The notes beneath the pieces are model-generated. The model did not search any database. It was given only the letters and a program-made list of their open reading frames with translations, and had not been told where the DNA came from. A program made the translations under genes and the position numbers. From assembly GCF_020386615.1 (NCBI RefSeq), contig NZ_CP077769.1, positions 620,001-684,000 on the forward strand: a stretch of 64,000 nucleotides of DNA, given 5' to 3'. Source of the DNA: Chitinophaga pendula. GTDB lineage: Bacteria > Bacteroidota > Bacteroidia > Chitinophagales > Chitinophagaceae. Positions within the stretch are counted from its first letter, which is position 1; each line of letters opens with the position of its first letter. Positions 17,700-27,773 of the stretch are shown here, in pieces.

Positions 17700-18296
17700 A
17701 TGGAGACATACTTTACAATAGAAAAAACAGCTACCGCTGAATTCAAAGACAGAGGCAGCAAGTTCCTCGCATACGCTTTCCCGGTCAAGACCGCCGAGGA
17801 AGTGAAAGAACGATTGCTGGAAGTTAAAAAAGAACACCCCAAAGCTACCCATCACTGCTATGCCTACCGCTTAGGCACCGACGGCCTGCAATACAGGACC
17901 GTAGACGACGGCGAACCTTCCGGTTCTGCCGGCAAACCCATATTAGGACAAATAGACAGCAAACAACTGACCGATACTTTCGTAGTGGTAGTCCGCTATT
18001 TTGGGGGTACCCTGCTGGGGGTACCCGGCCTGATCAACGCTTATAAATCAGCCGCAGCACTGGTGTTACAGCTCATACCTGCTATACAGAAAAACGTAGA
18101 GATCAGATACCGGCTGAGCTTCGACTATACCACCATGAATGAAGTGATGATGGTCGTAAAACAGACCAACTGCACCGTACTGTCGCAGGAGTTACAATTA
18201 TTCTGTGAGATGGAGATTGGTGTGCCCAAAGCCAGCGAAGAACTGGCGATGCTCCGGCTGGGAGATATACAGGGGCTGGTCGTAAAACGTAAATGA
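17700..18296 (+). CDS. YigZ/IMPACT-family protein
   Basis: 198 residues. The N-terminal domain carries the family signature: FKDRGSKFLAYAFPV, then HPKATHHCYAYRLG, DDGEPSGSAGKPIL and VVVRYFGGTLLGVPGL. The C-terminal domain has the ferredoxin-like fold seen in bacterial YigZ. The cellular role is not settled; eukaryotic IMPACT acts in translational control. It ends 6 bp before a converging gene with no terminator visible between them. Confidence 0.92.
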   Translation: METYFTIEKTATAEFKDRGSKFLAYAFPVKTAEEVKERLLEVKKEHPKATHHCYAYRLGTDGLQYRTVDDGEPSGSAGKPILGQIDSKQLTDTFVVVVRYFGGTLLGVPGLINAYKSAAALVLQLIPAIQKNVEIRYRLSFDYTTMNEVMMVVKQTNCTVLSQELQLFCEMEIGVPKASEELAMLRLGDIQGLVVKRK

Positions 18297-18302
18297 TCTT
18301 TG

Positions 18303-19547
18303 CTAATGTTTTATAAGCGACGATAGGTCGCTGCCAAACAGGTATTTGCTCAAGGTGTTGAGATGCTTTTCTGCACCCGTGATGTGGAAGGTCCGGTGGT
18401 AATGGTCATGATGCCCGCCGGGAGTAAGCCGCATAGCAGGAGAGGAGCTTTCCATCTCGTAGAAGTTACCGAGTGGTTTCACAGAGTCCGAAGGAGGACC
18501 GTCATTATACGCATTCACCGCATCCCCATGATAAGGATCTGCCTGTTGCTCCCAGGCACTGTTCACATACAACAATGGTTTGGCAGGTAATGTAAACTGT
18601 ATGATCGTCAGCACATGATTGACGGCATCATAACTACCCATGTAATTATAGCTGTTATGCTGTTTTACACCTATCTTACTACGATAGGTAGCATCTGCCT
18701 TGAACAGGATGACCTTTTCGTTTATTGTTAACCGTTCCTTTGGAACTTTACCGAAGTAGTGATCGTTTACTAGCCCTGTCTCCTGCGATTTACCTTTGTA
18801 GGGAATGATCACGGTAGTGGCCGGAGACGCAGGGAACATTCCCAGTATCCAGATGGAGGGAAGTCCATGTGCAACATCCCAGGTGTTATGCCCGGTATTG
18901 GTGACTACGTTGGCACTTTGGTAGGCGACCGCTTTGAGGGATTTATGTAGGTCTACTCCCAGGTAATTAGGAATATCCTTCCGCGCGATCAGTGTGATGG
19001 TACGGTCTACCTGCAGGTTAAATACCGTTCCCTGGTAGTTGGTCAGCTGCATCTTTTTCTGTAGTACGATAGCGGCTTTTTGCTGGCTGATCACGGTAAA
19101 GGGCTCCGTATCCAATGGTGCAGGCGTCTGCCAGTGTTCGCGGTCGAACGGGCTGCCAGGTGCAAAGAATAATGCATACTGGCCACCTTCAGGGCCCATC
19201 CAGAAACGATCTTCTCCGCCGTAGGCGTTGATGTGCGGTTGTGGCTGTCCATCCTCGACAAGGTCATAGTTGATCCAGCCATAACTACGACCGGTATCGC
19301 CGGTAGCCGTGCTGGTCATCACCCGTCCCTGCCAGGCGGGTACCACCACGATAGCCGATTTGCTGGTACTATCTTTCAGCACGATCGCATCCATATGCTG
19401 CTTCAGAAAACTGACATCACCCCCAAACGTAATGGCCGCAGCTTGCAAGGTAGCTTGCTGGTTACCGGAAGAAGCGGGCTTTTGTTTACAGGCAATAAGA
19501 CTGTAACAAAGAGAGAGCGCCAGGATTTTTCCGGTATAGTTACGCAT
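18303..19547 (-). CDS. Secreted lipoprotein of unknown function
   Basis: 414 residues. The N-terminus is a lipoprotein signal with the lipobox LIAC (Cys near residue 20). The mature protein contains VPAWQGRVMTSTATGD, YGWINYDLVEDG and a strongly conserved-looking GGEDRFWMGPEGGQYALFF. The family occurs in Bacteroidota, and I recall it as a DUF6786-type lipoprotein without being sure. The all-beta, galactose-mutarotase-like look with the GGEDRFW and HDHYH motifs may indicate sugar binding; this is inference. It is a single gene converging on yigZ. Confidence 0.65.
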   Translation of the reverse strand: MRNYTGKILALSLCYSLIACKQKPASSGNQQATLQAAAITFGGDVSFLKQHMDAIVLKDSTSKSAIVVVPAWQGRVMTSTATGDTGRSYGWINYDLVEDGQPQPHINAYGGEDRFWMGPEGGQYALFFAPGSPFDREHWQTPAPLDTEPFTVISQQKAAIVLQKKMQLTNYQGTVFNLQVDRTITLIARKDIPNYLGVDLHKSLKAVAYQSANVVTNTGHNTWDVAHGLPSIWILGMFPASPATTVIIPYKGKSQETGLVNDHYFGKVPKERLTINEKVILFKADATYRSKIGVKQHNSYNYMGSYDAVNHVLTIIQFTLPAKPLLYVNSAWEQQADPYHGDAVNAYNDGPPSDSVKPLGNFYEMESSSPAMRLTPGGHHDHYHRTFHITGAEKHLNTLSKYLFGSDLSSLIKH

Positions 19548-19580
19548 GCATTTGGTTTTTCGTGATAGGAGTATGGATAT

Positions 19581-19613
19581 AAAACACCCTGCAGATAGCG
19601 TATCCGCAGGGTG
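19581..19613 (-). terminator. Terminator of the 3-hydroxybutyryl-CoA dehydrogenase gene
   Basis: Arms caccctgc / gcagggtg with a 13-base loop followed on the minus strand by T residues, directly behind the gene. Confidence 0.65.
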
Positions 19614-19622
19614 AAAGTAGTA

Positions 19623-20510
<888 letters not shown>

Positions 20511-20673
20511 GGTGTATAGATTTGTGCTTAATACCACGAATTAAAGTGAATTATGCGACAATTCAAAGCTTACACTACTGTAAAAGCTTCCGTGTGCAGC
20601 CACTGGCAATGCCATGTCAGCCCGCAGCAGCCAAGAAAATAATAACCGTAAATATGCAGGAACAAATCAGGTG

Positions 20674-21321
20674 TTAGTCATCTTTCCGTTTAAAATCCCC
20701 TCGTTTCCAGGCTTGGATAAACTGTGCCCAGGCCAGCGGATTAAAGATATTCTGTGGAGGCACCTGGCCGGCATAGTAAAGCGATTGTGCCTGCTTTTGC
20801 AGGAACATATTCACCCCTTCCCGTCCGTCGATAGGGGTATAACGTGCCAGGGCACGTATGCGGGCCATTTCAGTATTCTTGCGGGCGATCTCATAGGCAT
20901 CGTCCGGGATATCCATAGAGGCAAATGCTTTTTCAAACTCTTCTTTGGTAGGATATGGTTTGATGATGGTCACCGGCAGATAAGTCGTGTCTTCTACCAG
21001 CAGCTGTATCATGGAGAAATTATTGCCTTGCAAACCGTTTGGTATCTTATAATCCTTTCTTTTAAAGCCTACAGCACTGAAAGAGAGGGTATCGCCTTTA
21101 AAGGCAACGATAGAGAACACCCCCTGGGAATTGGAAATAGTACCACGGCCCTGTCCTCTTACCAGTATACTCACTGCCGGGATCGCCCGCAAGCTGTCTG
21201 CCGTCATGGTAAGACCGGATATCTGGATGATGCTATCTTTAAACTGTGTGATCTGCGCTTTGACAAAAAACGGTGACAGTAATAATACCCAAAACAGTAT
21301 GTAGGAACTCTTCTTCTGCAT
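20674..21321 (-). CDS. Secreted protein with carboxypeptidase-like regulatory domain
   Basis: 215 residues with a signal peptide (about 1-22, FFVKAQ). Residues about 30-105 form a CarboxypepD_reg-like beta sandwich (ISGLTMTADSLRAIP, then QGRGTISNSQGVFSIVAFKGD, then FSAVGFKRKDY), the module also found at the start of SusC proteins. The rest is charged and alpha-helical, with no known motif. Proteins of this kind are common in Bacteroidota envelopes. Function unknown. Confidence 0.7.
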   Translation of the reverse strand: MQKKSSYILFWVLLLSPFFVKAQITQFKDSIIQISGLTMTADSLRAIPAVSILVRGQGRGTISNSQGVFSIVAFKGDTLSFSAVGFKRKDYKIPNGLQGNNFSMIQLLVEDTTYLPVTIIKPYPTKEEFEKAFASMDIPDDAYEIARKNTEMARIRALARYTPIDGREGVNMFLQKQAQSLYYAGQVPPQNIFNPLAWAQFIQAWKRGDFKRKDD

Positions 21322-21424
21322 GCGGCCCTAAGATAAAGAAAATTGTAGGAATGTCTCCGCCGCTGCTATCAAGGCATAGACAAAAACTATACAAATATTA
21401 AGACAAATTAAGTTTCAATTGGGT

Positions 21425-21432
21425 TAACTTTG
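21425..21432 (+). promoter_or_regulatory. -7 box before the Mrp gene
   Basis: TAACTTTG fits TAnnTTTG, 29 bp upstream of the ATG at 21462. Confidence 0.55.
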
Positions 21433-21461
21433 CTGTCTGAAATCAAATTTAACAACAATTT

Positions 21462-22559
21462 ATGATCACGAAAGAGCAGATACTACAGGCCCTGAGTAAC
21501 GTGGAGGAACCCGATCTGGGGAAGGACCTGGTGACGCTGAACATGGTGAAGGACATAGAGATAGATGGCAATGAAGTTAAGTTTACAGTAGTACTGACCA
21601 CACCGGCATGCCCTATGAAGGACATGATCCGTAATGCCTGCGTAAATGCGGTACATCACCTCGTTAGCAAAGAGGCAAAAGTACAGGTGAATATGACCGC
21701 TAACGTAAGCTCCAACCGCAAAGACGCCAGAGCTACCTTACCCAACGTGAAAAATATCATCGTAGTGGCTTCCGGTAAAGGTGGAGTAGGAAAATCTACT
21801 GTAGCGGCCAACCTCGCCCTTGCACTGGCTGCCGATGGCGCTAAAGTAGGCCTGATGGATGCCGATATCTATGGTCCCTCCGTTCCCATTATGTTCGGCG
21901 TTCGTGGCGAACGTCCTATGATGGTAAACGTAGAAGGCAAAGGCATGATCGTTCCCCTGGAAAAATACGGCATCAAGGTCATGTCCATCGGACTGCTGAT
22001 AGACGAAAGACAAGCAGTAGTATGGCGTGGTCCTATGGCCAGCTCCGCCCTCAAACAGTTCATCACCGATGTATACTGGGATGAACTCGACTACCTCATC
22101 ATCGATATGCCTCCCGGTACCGGCGATATCCACCTCACCCTCGTACAGACCGTACCTGTCACCGGTGCTATCATGGTCACCACCCCACAGGATGTAGCCC
22201 TTGCTGATGCCAAAAAAGGTATCGCTATGTTCAGCGGCTCCCAGATCAAAGTACCTATCCTCGGTCTCGTCGAAAATATGTCTTACTTCACACCCGCCGA
22301 ACTGCCGGATAACAAGTACTACATCTTCGGAAAAGATGGGGGTAAATACCTCGCCGAAGACCTGGAAATACCCTTCCTCGGACAGATACCGCTGGTGCAA
22401 AGCATCCGGGAAGGTGGCGATGATGGAAAACCAGCGATGCTCGGCGACGACAAGATCAGCAAGCAGGCATTCATGGAGTTTGCCGGCAATGCTGCCAGAA
22501 GTATCGCCATGCGCAACGCAAACATGGCGCCCTCCAAGATCGTAGAGATCGTACAATAG
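21462..22559 (+). CDS. Mrp/ApbC iron-sulfur cluster carrier ATPase
   Basis: 365 residues. The N-terminal MIP18/DUF59 domain (about 1-85, LSNVEEPDLGKDLVTLNMVK) is followed by a P-loop ATPase with the deviant Walker A GKGGVGKSTVAANLA (about 105-118), DADIYGPSVPIMFG, and DYLIIDMPPGTGDIHLTL. The CxxC expected near the C-terminus of some members is not seen, which is common in this long DUF59-fused form. It carries Fe-S clusters to target enzymes in the cytoplasm. It is monocistronic. Confidence 0.93.
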   Translation: MITKEQILQALSNVEEPDLGKDLVTLNMVKDIEIDGNEVKFTVVLTTPACPMKDMIRNACVNAVHHLVSKEAKVQVNMTANVSSNRKDARATLPNVKNIIVVASGKGGVGKSTVAANLALALAADGAKVGLMDADIYGPSVPIMFGVRGERPMMVNVEGKGMIVPLEKYGIKVMSIGLLIDERQAVVWRGPMASSALKQFITDVYWDELDYLIIDMPPGTGDIHLTLVQTVPVTGAIMVTTPQDVALADAKKGIAMFSGSQIKVPILGLVENMSYFTPAELPDNKYYIFGKDGGKYLAEDLEIPFLGQIPLVQSIREGGDDGKPAMLGDDKISKQAFMEFAGNAARSIAMRNANMAPSKIVEIVQ

Positions 22560-22578
22560 TACGACCGCCCATAAAATA

Positions 22579-22621
22579 ACAGGAGAAATGGAAGGTGCAA
22601 CGCCCCATCCATTTCTCCTGT
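22579..22621. terminator. Hairpin between Mrp and the converging oxidoreductase
   Basis: Perfect 14-base arms acaggagaaatgga / tccatttctcctgt with a 15-base loop between converging genes. No clear T run follows on the plus strand; the minus strand has T-rich sequence. Confidence 0.5.
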
Positions 22622-22703
22622 CGCTTTTATAACCTTTTGCACTATCCGCACCTGCATTGGCAGTCATCATGATCGTATAGGGTGCAACGTTATCTTTCGG
22701 TAA

Positions 22704-24071
22704 TTACAGGGTAAATACTTTACCTCCTACCATCACCTCTTGTGTAGCTTCATCAAAGGTGGCTTTCTCTCCGGTGCGATACGCTGCCGTACCCATAATC
22801 AGCGCAATAGAGTGGGAGTAGGCCGCTTCTATCGGCGCGTTGGGTTGCTTACGGGCCCGTACACTCTCCATCCAGTTCTGCACGTGCGCATCCGTAGTAG
22901 GATCGCCGCCGGTGTTGGCGCCGGCAGCTACAGACGCTGCTTTGCTTACTAATGTCATCTCCGGCAGCTGGTTGGCATGCAACCCCATTTCCTGCGCTTC
23001 CCGCTCCGTCAATCCACCGGTAGGTGTTATTTTGTTGTTGGCCATATCAATGGTACCACCATTAGAAAAGTATACTTCTTTGGTGCCACCTGCTGAGTTA
23101 TGGAAACGGGAACTGTATACTACCTGGAAGCCGGTAGATGGATCATTCTGCGGACCGTAGTCAAATACTGCTGTCAGCGTATCTGCATTGGTACGGCCGT
23201 CTTTCCACATATAGATGCCGCCGTTGGCCACCGCGCTGCGCGGATGTTTGAGGCCGCTAAACCAGTGTACGGTATCGATCTGGTGAGTCATCCATTGCCC
23301 GAATATACCGGAAGAGTAAGGCCAGAACAAGCGATATTCCAGGTACTTACGTGGGTCCCAGCTATCCTGTGGACGACCCGCCAGGAAACGTTTCCAGTCC
23401 GTATCCGATTCTTTGATCTGTTTTACCAGCTCCGGCCGGCGCCAGCGCCCTGGCTGATTCACATTCCATGTCATCTCTACCATCGTGATAGGTCCGAACT
23501 TACCTTCCTGTATGAACTTCGCTGCCGCATGATACCCCGGGCCACTACGGCGTTGGGTACCTACCTGGAAGATCTTGCCCGATGCTTTCACCGCTTTCAG
23601 CGCATCACGGGCGTCTTTCATCGTCTCCGCAAATGGTTTCTCACTATACACATCACATTTCGCTTTCACCGCCTCTATCGTGTGATAAGCGTGCTGAAAG
23701 TCAGCAGATGCAATGATCACCGCATCCAGGTCCTTGATACGATACAACTCGTCGTTGTTCATACAGGCCTGTACTTTGTGCCCTGCACGTTGCTCCAGGA
23801 AAGCTTTGCCTTCCTCCCGGCGACGGCTCCATATGTCCGACACGGCGATCATGTCAAAGTTCAGCTCCTTATGATGATTGAAGAAACAAGGCAGCAATGC
23901 CTGCCTGGCCCGGTCTGAAAAACCTACCAATCCTACATTGACACGATCATTAGCGCCTAATATACGCGCATAGCTGCTTGCCGGCATACCCATAGCACTG
24001 ATCGTAATACCAGCGCCACCCAGCAGCGACTGCTTCAGGAATTCACGGCGTGATTTCGTTGACATTGACAT
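22704..24071 (-). CDS. Tat-exported Gfo/Idh/MocA-family oxidoreductase
   Basis: 455 residues. The N-terminus carries a twin-arginine signal (KSRREFLKQSLLGGAG). The NAD(P)-binding region follows (NVGLVGFSDRARQALL), then DAVIIASADFQHAYHTIEA and the catalytic-region motif SEKPFAETMKDARDAL. The second domain contains WPYSSGIFGQWMTHQIDTVHWF. These Tat-exported members act on sugars or inositols in the periplasm with a tightly bound cofactor. It forms a likely two-gene unit with the TIM-barrel gene just upstream (22-bp gap); the pair could process the same sugar. Confidence 0.88.
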   Translation of the reverse strand: MSMSTKSRREFLKQSLLGGAGITISAMGMPASSYARILGANDRVNVGLVGFSDRARQALLPCFFNHHKELNFDMIAVSDIWSRRREEGKAFLEQRAGHKVQACMNNDELYRIKDLDAVIIASADFQHAYHTIEAVKAKCDVYSEKPFAETMKDARDALKAVKASGKIFQVGTQRRSGPGYHAAAKFIQEGKFGPITMVEMTWNVNQPGRWRRPELVKQIKESDTDWKRFLAGRPQDSWDPRKYLEYRLFWPYSSGIFGQWMTHQIDTVHWFSGLKHPRSAVANGGIYMWKDGRTNADTLTAVFDYGPQNDPSTGFQVVYSSRFHNSAGGTKEVYFSNGGTIDMANNKITPTGGLTEREAQEMGLHANQLPEMTLVSKAASVAAGANTGGDPTTDAHVQNWMESVRARKQPNAPIEAAYSHSIALIMGTAAYRTGEKATFDEATQEVMVGGKVFTL

Positions 24072-24092
24072 CTTATTTGCGATTTAGAATTT

Positions 24093-24968
24093 TTACTTGG
24101 AAGTATATCCTTTATCATATGCGGCGGCCAGCTGCTGCTGCAGGTAAGCGATGGCCGGCCCGCATTCTGCCGCTATATTCCCCCAGCGGGATTCTACCAT
24201 GATACGGCCCTTAAAACCGATCTGCTTCAACGCCGCAAAGTAAGGCCGGAAATCATCCCCGGCCACTCCCGGTGCCGTCCGTTTCTCCCGCTCCGCAATA
24301 TGACAGTGTACCAGGTTAGCCCCCGCTTTTTCAATACTGGCAGCAGTCTCTCCTTCTTTTAACATATGATAGATATCCGCTGTCAGCTTAAAACGCGGAT
24401 GCGCAATAGCAGTCACCACCTCGTTAGCTTCCTGTAAGGTGTTGATGAAATTGGTCTCCGTACTGTTGAGATTTTCCATGGCGATAGTACAATCATAACG
24501 GGCGGCGATCTGCGCCATCTTGCGGCACAACGCGATAAAGGCCGGTTTGGCTTCCGCCGGCGTCATCCCGTCGGGCAGCTTACGCGCTCCGCCACTGCCC
24601 AGTACGATCAGCCGGATGCCCGCTGCCCTGGCCCGCTGCATCACCGTATCCACATATCCCAGTACCCGCTCCTCCTGCACTGCCGGCCCTACGATCTTGA
24701 TCTCTGCCGGGATAAACAGGTTACAGGTCTCGATCTTGCAACGCGAACGCCGCAACTGCGCCACCTGCTCCCGGAATACAGACGCCTCCACCGATGGGGA
24801 TAACAACTTGCGCACCGTCTCCTCGATGTATACAAAACCAGCCGCATATAAAACACTGTCATTGTCATAACTGGTCGCTACGCCCAAAGCAGGATACCGC
24901 TTTTGTGCATTCGATTGCAATATGCTGGCAATAATGACGAAAACTAGTAAGAGGAATCGCTTTTTCAT
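24093..24968 (-). CDS. Secreted sugar phosphate isomerase/epimerase-like TIM barrel
   Basis: 291 residues, signal peptide about 1-21 (ILQSNAQ). The barrel has the xylose-isomerase-like AP endonuclease 2 pattern: RLIVLGSGGARKLPDGM, IAMENLNSTETNFINT, LTADIYHMLKEGET, LVHCHIAEREKR and GRIMVESRWGN, with the Glu, Asp, His and Glu residues expected as metal ligands. It lies directly upstream of the Tat-exported oxidoreductase, so both probably act on one sugar in the periplasm. The substrate is unknown. Confidence 0.85.
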   Translation of the reverse strand: MKKRFLLLVFVIIASILQSNAQKRYPALGVATSYDNDSVLYAAGFVYIEETVRKLLSPSVEASVFREQVAQLRRSRCKIETCNLFIPAEIKIVGPAVQEERVLGYVDTVMQRARAAGIRLIVLGSGGARKLPDGMTPAEAKPAFIALCRKMAQIAARYDCTIAMENLNSTETNFINTLQEANEVVTAIAHPRFKLTADIYHMLKEGETAASIEKAGANLVHCHIAEREKRTAPGVAGDDFRPYFAALKQIGFKGRIMVESRWGNIAAECGPAIAYLQQQLAAAYDKGYTSK

Positions 24969-25073
24969 ATACGTGGAACGAAGATTTATCGCTGATTAGT
25001 GGAAAGAAAAGTTAGCAACTATATTCCGAAAATCAAAATCCGGGGGCAGATTTACTGAAAGGAGAGAAAATAG

Positions 25074-25111
25074 TATTACTACCGGTGCATAACGGCACAG
25101 CGGTAGTAATA
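25074..25111 (-). terminator. Terminator of the HAD hydrolase gene
   Basis: Arms tattactaccg / cggtagtaata (11 bp, perfect) around a 16-base loop, behind the gene on the minus strand with T-rich sequence following. Confidence 0.6.
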
Positions 25112-25122
25112 CAGCTAATTGT

Positions 25123-25734
25123 TTAACGGGTCAGGTTCTGTAGCAGGGATTGGGTCTGCTCGAATGATTGGTGGTGAAAAGCATTGATACCCAGCTTTTC
25201 TGCTGTCTTTACCAGCATCAGCCGGTCGTCAAAATAATAACATTGCTCCGGCCTTGCCTGTGCGATACCCATCGCCAGCCGGAATATCTGCGGGTCCGGT
25301 TTACGCAATCCCACCTCGCACGAAGACACAAACGCGTCAAAACATTGATGCAGTTTGAACTTCTCAATACGATAGTCATTCAATTCCTTGCCTTCATTGT
25401 TGATCGAAATGATACGGAAACCACAATCCCGCCGCCACTCTTTCAACCATGCCAGCATACCCGGTAGCTCTACGGAACGGGAAAACATAAAGGCCTTAAA
25501 ATCCTCCCGCGTAAAATCCCGGGGATGATTAAACACCACCGTATCCAGGTATTGATCCAGCGAGATACTGCCGATCTCATACACATTGAAAATAAAATCA
25601 TGCAAAGTATCCATCTCTGCATAGTTCAATCCAAACTCCTTGGCGGCCAGTTCCCGGGACTCATGCCCCCAGCCGTTTGACAACAATACACCGCCTACAT
25701 CCAGGAAGAGTATCTTTAATGCTGATTGATTCAT
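25123..25734 (-). CDS. HAD-superfamily hydrolase
   Basis: 203 residues. Motif I is ILFLDVGGVLL (nucleophile Asp, second Asp replaced by Gly as in the epoxide-hydrolase/YihX-like group). Motif II is IISINNEG (an unusual Asn instead of Ser/Thr-Asn spacing), motif III is the Lys in GLRKPDPQIF, and motif IV is CYYFDDR. A helical cap lies between residues 20 and 90. Probably a cytoplasmic phosphatase acting on a small sugar or nucleotide phosphate; the substrate is unknown. Confidence 0.85.
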   Translation of the reverse strand: MNQSALKILFLDVGGVLLSNGWGHESRELAAKEFGLNYAEMDTLHDFIFNVYEIGSISLDQYLDTVVFNHPRDFTREDFKAFMFSRSVELPGMLAWLKEWRRDCGFRIISINNEGKELNDYRIEKFKLHQCFDAFVSSCEVGLRKPDPQIFRLAMGIAQARPEQCYYFDDRLMLVKTAEKLGINAFHHQSFEQTQSLLQNLTR

Positions 25735-25786
25735 AGTGTCAATTCTTTTATGTAAAAACAGCGCAAATACGTAGGCTGCTGATAAG

Positions 25787-25954
25787 TTAAGTTAGTGCTT
25801 TTTCACGGGCAATATCAATGCTATCTTCGGCAAACAAATATTTCCGGGTGCGCCACAATATGCTTAACTTGACCTCAAATGAAAGCGACAGTTGTACAAA
25901 GTTTTGTTCAGCCAACTCCGGAAACGTTACGTACCCTTCTTCCAGAGAGCGCAC
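25787..25954 (-). CDS. Possible small protein or gene remnant (55 aa)
   Basis: A minus-strand frame starts at a GTG (25954) directly after an in-frame stop and runs 55 codons. It contains LEEGYVTFPELAEQNF, LSFEVKLSILWRTRKYLF and EDSIDIAREKA, a composition that looks coding rather than random. No family is recognised. It lies upstream of the HAD gene and back to back with the pyrF promoter. It may be the end of a decayed gene or a genuine short ORF. Confidence 0.3.
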   Translation of the reverse strand: MRSLEEGYVTFPELAEQNFVQLSLSFEVKLSILWRTRKYLFAEDSIDIAREKALT

Positions 25955-26004
25955 TTATAGCAGCGGAGTTATTTATAGCAGTCTATTATATATGTTTCGT
26001 TCAC

Positions 26005-26033
26005 TTGCAATGATTAAGTTTTACTTAACTTTG
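26005..26033 (+). promoter_or_regulatory. Promoter of pyrF
   Basis: TTG at 26005 and TAACTTTG at 26026, about 18 bp between them, match the Bacteroidota -33/-7 pair. The ATG is 20 bp further on. Confidence 0.6.
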
Positions 26034-26053
26034 CGCCCCAAATTTATCTAATT

Positions 26054-26866
26054 ATGAACCGACAGGAACTGGTACAGCTTATCAAGGAACGGCAATCCTA
26101 TCTTTGCGTAGGACTGGACACAGACATACAGAAGATCCCTAAACACCTGTTGTCTCACGCAGACCCTGTATTTGCTTTCAACAAGGCCATCATCGATGCA
26201 ACGAAAGACTTGTGCGTAGCCTATAAGATCAATACAGCTTTTTATGAATGTATGGGTATCCGCGGCTGGGAAAGCCTGCAACGTACCGTAGAATATATTC
26301 CCTCCGGTATCTTCACCATCGCAGATGCTAAACGGGGCGATATCGGCAATACCTCCGTACAATACGCAAAAACATTCTTCGATACTTATCATTTCGATTC
26401 CGTTACCGTCGCTCCCTATATGGGAAAAGACAGCGTAGCGCCCTTCCTCGGATTCTCCGAAAAATGGGCTATCGTACTCGGTCTTACCTCCAACGAAGGC
26501 AGCCAGGATTTCCAGCTACAACAGGCGGGTGATGAACTGCTTTACGAAAAGGTGATGAAGACCTGCGCTTCCTGGGGCACACCCGACAACATGATGTTTG
26601 TCGTAGGCGCCACCCATGCAGAACAATTAGGCGCGATCCGCCAGCTCATACCCGACCACTTCTTCCTGGTACCGGGTGTAGGCGCTCAAGGCGGCAGCCT
26701 GCAGGAGATCTCCGCACATGCCATGAACAAAGATTGCGGACTGCTGGTCAATGCCAGCCGCTCCATCATTTATGCCGGCAACGGAGAAGACTTTGCCACC
26801 GATGCCAGACAAGCAGCACAGGCACTCCAGCAGGAAATGGCAGAATACCTCATGCAAATGGCTTGA
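26054..26866 (+). CDS. pyrF: Orotidine 5'-phosphate decarboxylase (type 2)
   Basis: 270 residues. It decarboxylates OMP to UMP, the last step of pyrimidine synthesis. Visible: CVGLDTD at the start, the catalytic [11 protein letters not shown] motif (Lys-x-x-Asp), [12 protein letters not shown], and the phosphate-binding [10 protein letters not shown]. Its length and the separated DAKRGD region are those of the longer type 2 enzymes common in Bacteroidota. It has its own promoter and terminator. Confidence 0.97.
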   Translation: MNRQELVQLIKERQSYLCVGLDTDIQKIPKHLLSHADPVFAFNKAIIDATKDLCVAYKINTAFYECMGIRGWESLQRTVEYIPSGIFTIADAKRGDIGNTSVQYAKTFFDTYHFDSVTVAPYMGKDSVAPFLGFSEKWAIVLGLTSNEGSQDFQLQQAGDELLYEKVMKTCASWGTPDNMMFVVGATHAEQLGAIRQLIPDHFFLVPGVGAQGGSLQEISAHAMNKDCGLLVNASRSIIYAGNGEDFATDARQAAQALQQEMAEYLMQMA

Positions 26867-26895
26867 TAAAAAGAATTTTATTTTCCCATCTTCCG

Positions 26896-26931
26896 GAGGG
26901 TACGTTCATCGTGACGTACCCTCTTTTTTTA
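26896..26931 (+). terminator. Terminator of pyrF
   Basis: Ten-base perfect arms gagggtacgt / acgtaccctc, 8-base loop, then seven T. Confidence 0.92.
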
Positions 26932-27029
26932 TTGCATCTTCTCCGTTTTATACCTATTTTATTGCTTTGTCACACATAGGTACTGTACTTGATAAAATCA
27001 AGCATACTTCACCCTTAAAACCATGGAAA

Positions 27030-27695
27030 ATGCATCGTTTTACCATCGCTTCAATCACTAACTGTCTGTGCATACTGTTGCTAACGGCCAACGTATATGC
27101 ACAACAGATCGACATTGCAGAACAATTCAATAAAGCACGCGTAACAGTGGTCAACAGAAAAGTAACCTTGATAAAAGGAGATGGCCGCCACAAAGGAATA
27201 CACCTCAACGAACAGCCGGGTGCCGGCATCATCTGGCTTAATGATACCGACTTCTCAAATGGCACCATCACCTTCGAAGTAAAAGGGAAAGATGTGTTGC
27301 AGAAAAGTTTTGTAGGACTGGCTTTTCACGGCACCAACGATAGTCTGTACGATGCCGTCTATCTCCGCCCTTTTAACTTTAAAGCACCTACGCAGGATCG
27401 CAGAAATCACGCCGTACAATACATCTCCCTACCGGGATATGATTGGGAAATACTACGCAACCAGTTTCCCGGGAAATACGAAAAGCCCATCCATCCGGCA
27501 CCGGATCCTAACCAATGGGTCAAAGTGCGTATCACCGTCAAACATCCGCAGGTTAGCGTATATATCAACGACGAAAACACCCCTTCCCTGGTGATAGAAC
27601 AGCTGAGCAAACAAGGCACCGGCAAGGTGGGCTGCTGGGTAGGTAACAACTCCGGTGGCGAATTTGCCAACCTGCAGATCACTCCCTCCGAATAA
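27030..27695 (+). CDS. Secreted lectin-like protein (concanavalin A-like fold)
   Basis: 221 residues from the ATG at 27030. The signal peptide ends near residue 22 (ANVYAQQ). The mature part has the jelly-roll pattern of concanavalin A-like lectin/glucanase or DUF1080 domains: GAGIIWLNDTDFSNGTITFEV, FVGLAFHGTND and VKVRITVKHPQVSVYIND. The end GKVGCWVGNNSGGEFANLQI is very typical. It probably binds a glycan; no catalytic residues can be assigned. The frame stays open into pyrF upstream, but those codons overlap pyrF and the terminator and are not real. Confidence 0.8.
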   Translation: MHRFTIASITNCLCILLLTANVYAQQIDIAEQFNKARVTVVNRKVTLIKGDGRHKGIHLNEQPGAGIIWLNDTDFSNGTITFEVKGKDVLQKSFVGLAFHGTNDSLYDAVYLRPFNFKAPTQDRRNHAVQYISLPGYDWEILRNQFPGKYEKPIHPAPDPNQWVKVRITVKHPQVSVYINDENTPSLVIEQLSKQGTGKVGCWVGNNSGGEFANLQITPSE

Positions 27696-27717
27696 CTGAT
27701 ACTGCGAACAAATAACA

Positions 27718-27748
27718 GAAGGCCTTCCCCCATTAAGGGAAGGCCTTC
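27718..27748. terminator. Hairpin between converging lectin-like and YciI genes
   Basis: Perfect 12-base arms gaaggccttccc / gggaaggccttc with a 7-base loop. A short A/T run lies further out; probably bidirectional. Confidence 0.6.
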
Positions 27749-27773
27749 GCATATCAGTAAAAAAAAGTTCGTC

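Noticed and set aside
26751..27029. Upstream extension of the lectin-like gene into pyrF
   Set aside because: The frame stays open, but it would overlap pyrF and its terminator; the signal peptide starts at ATG 27030.
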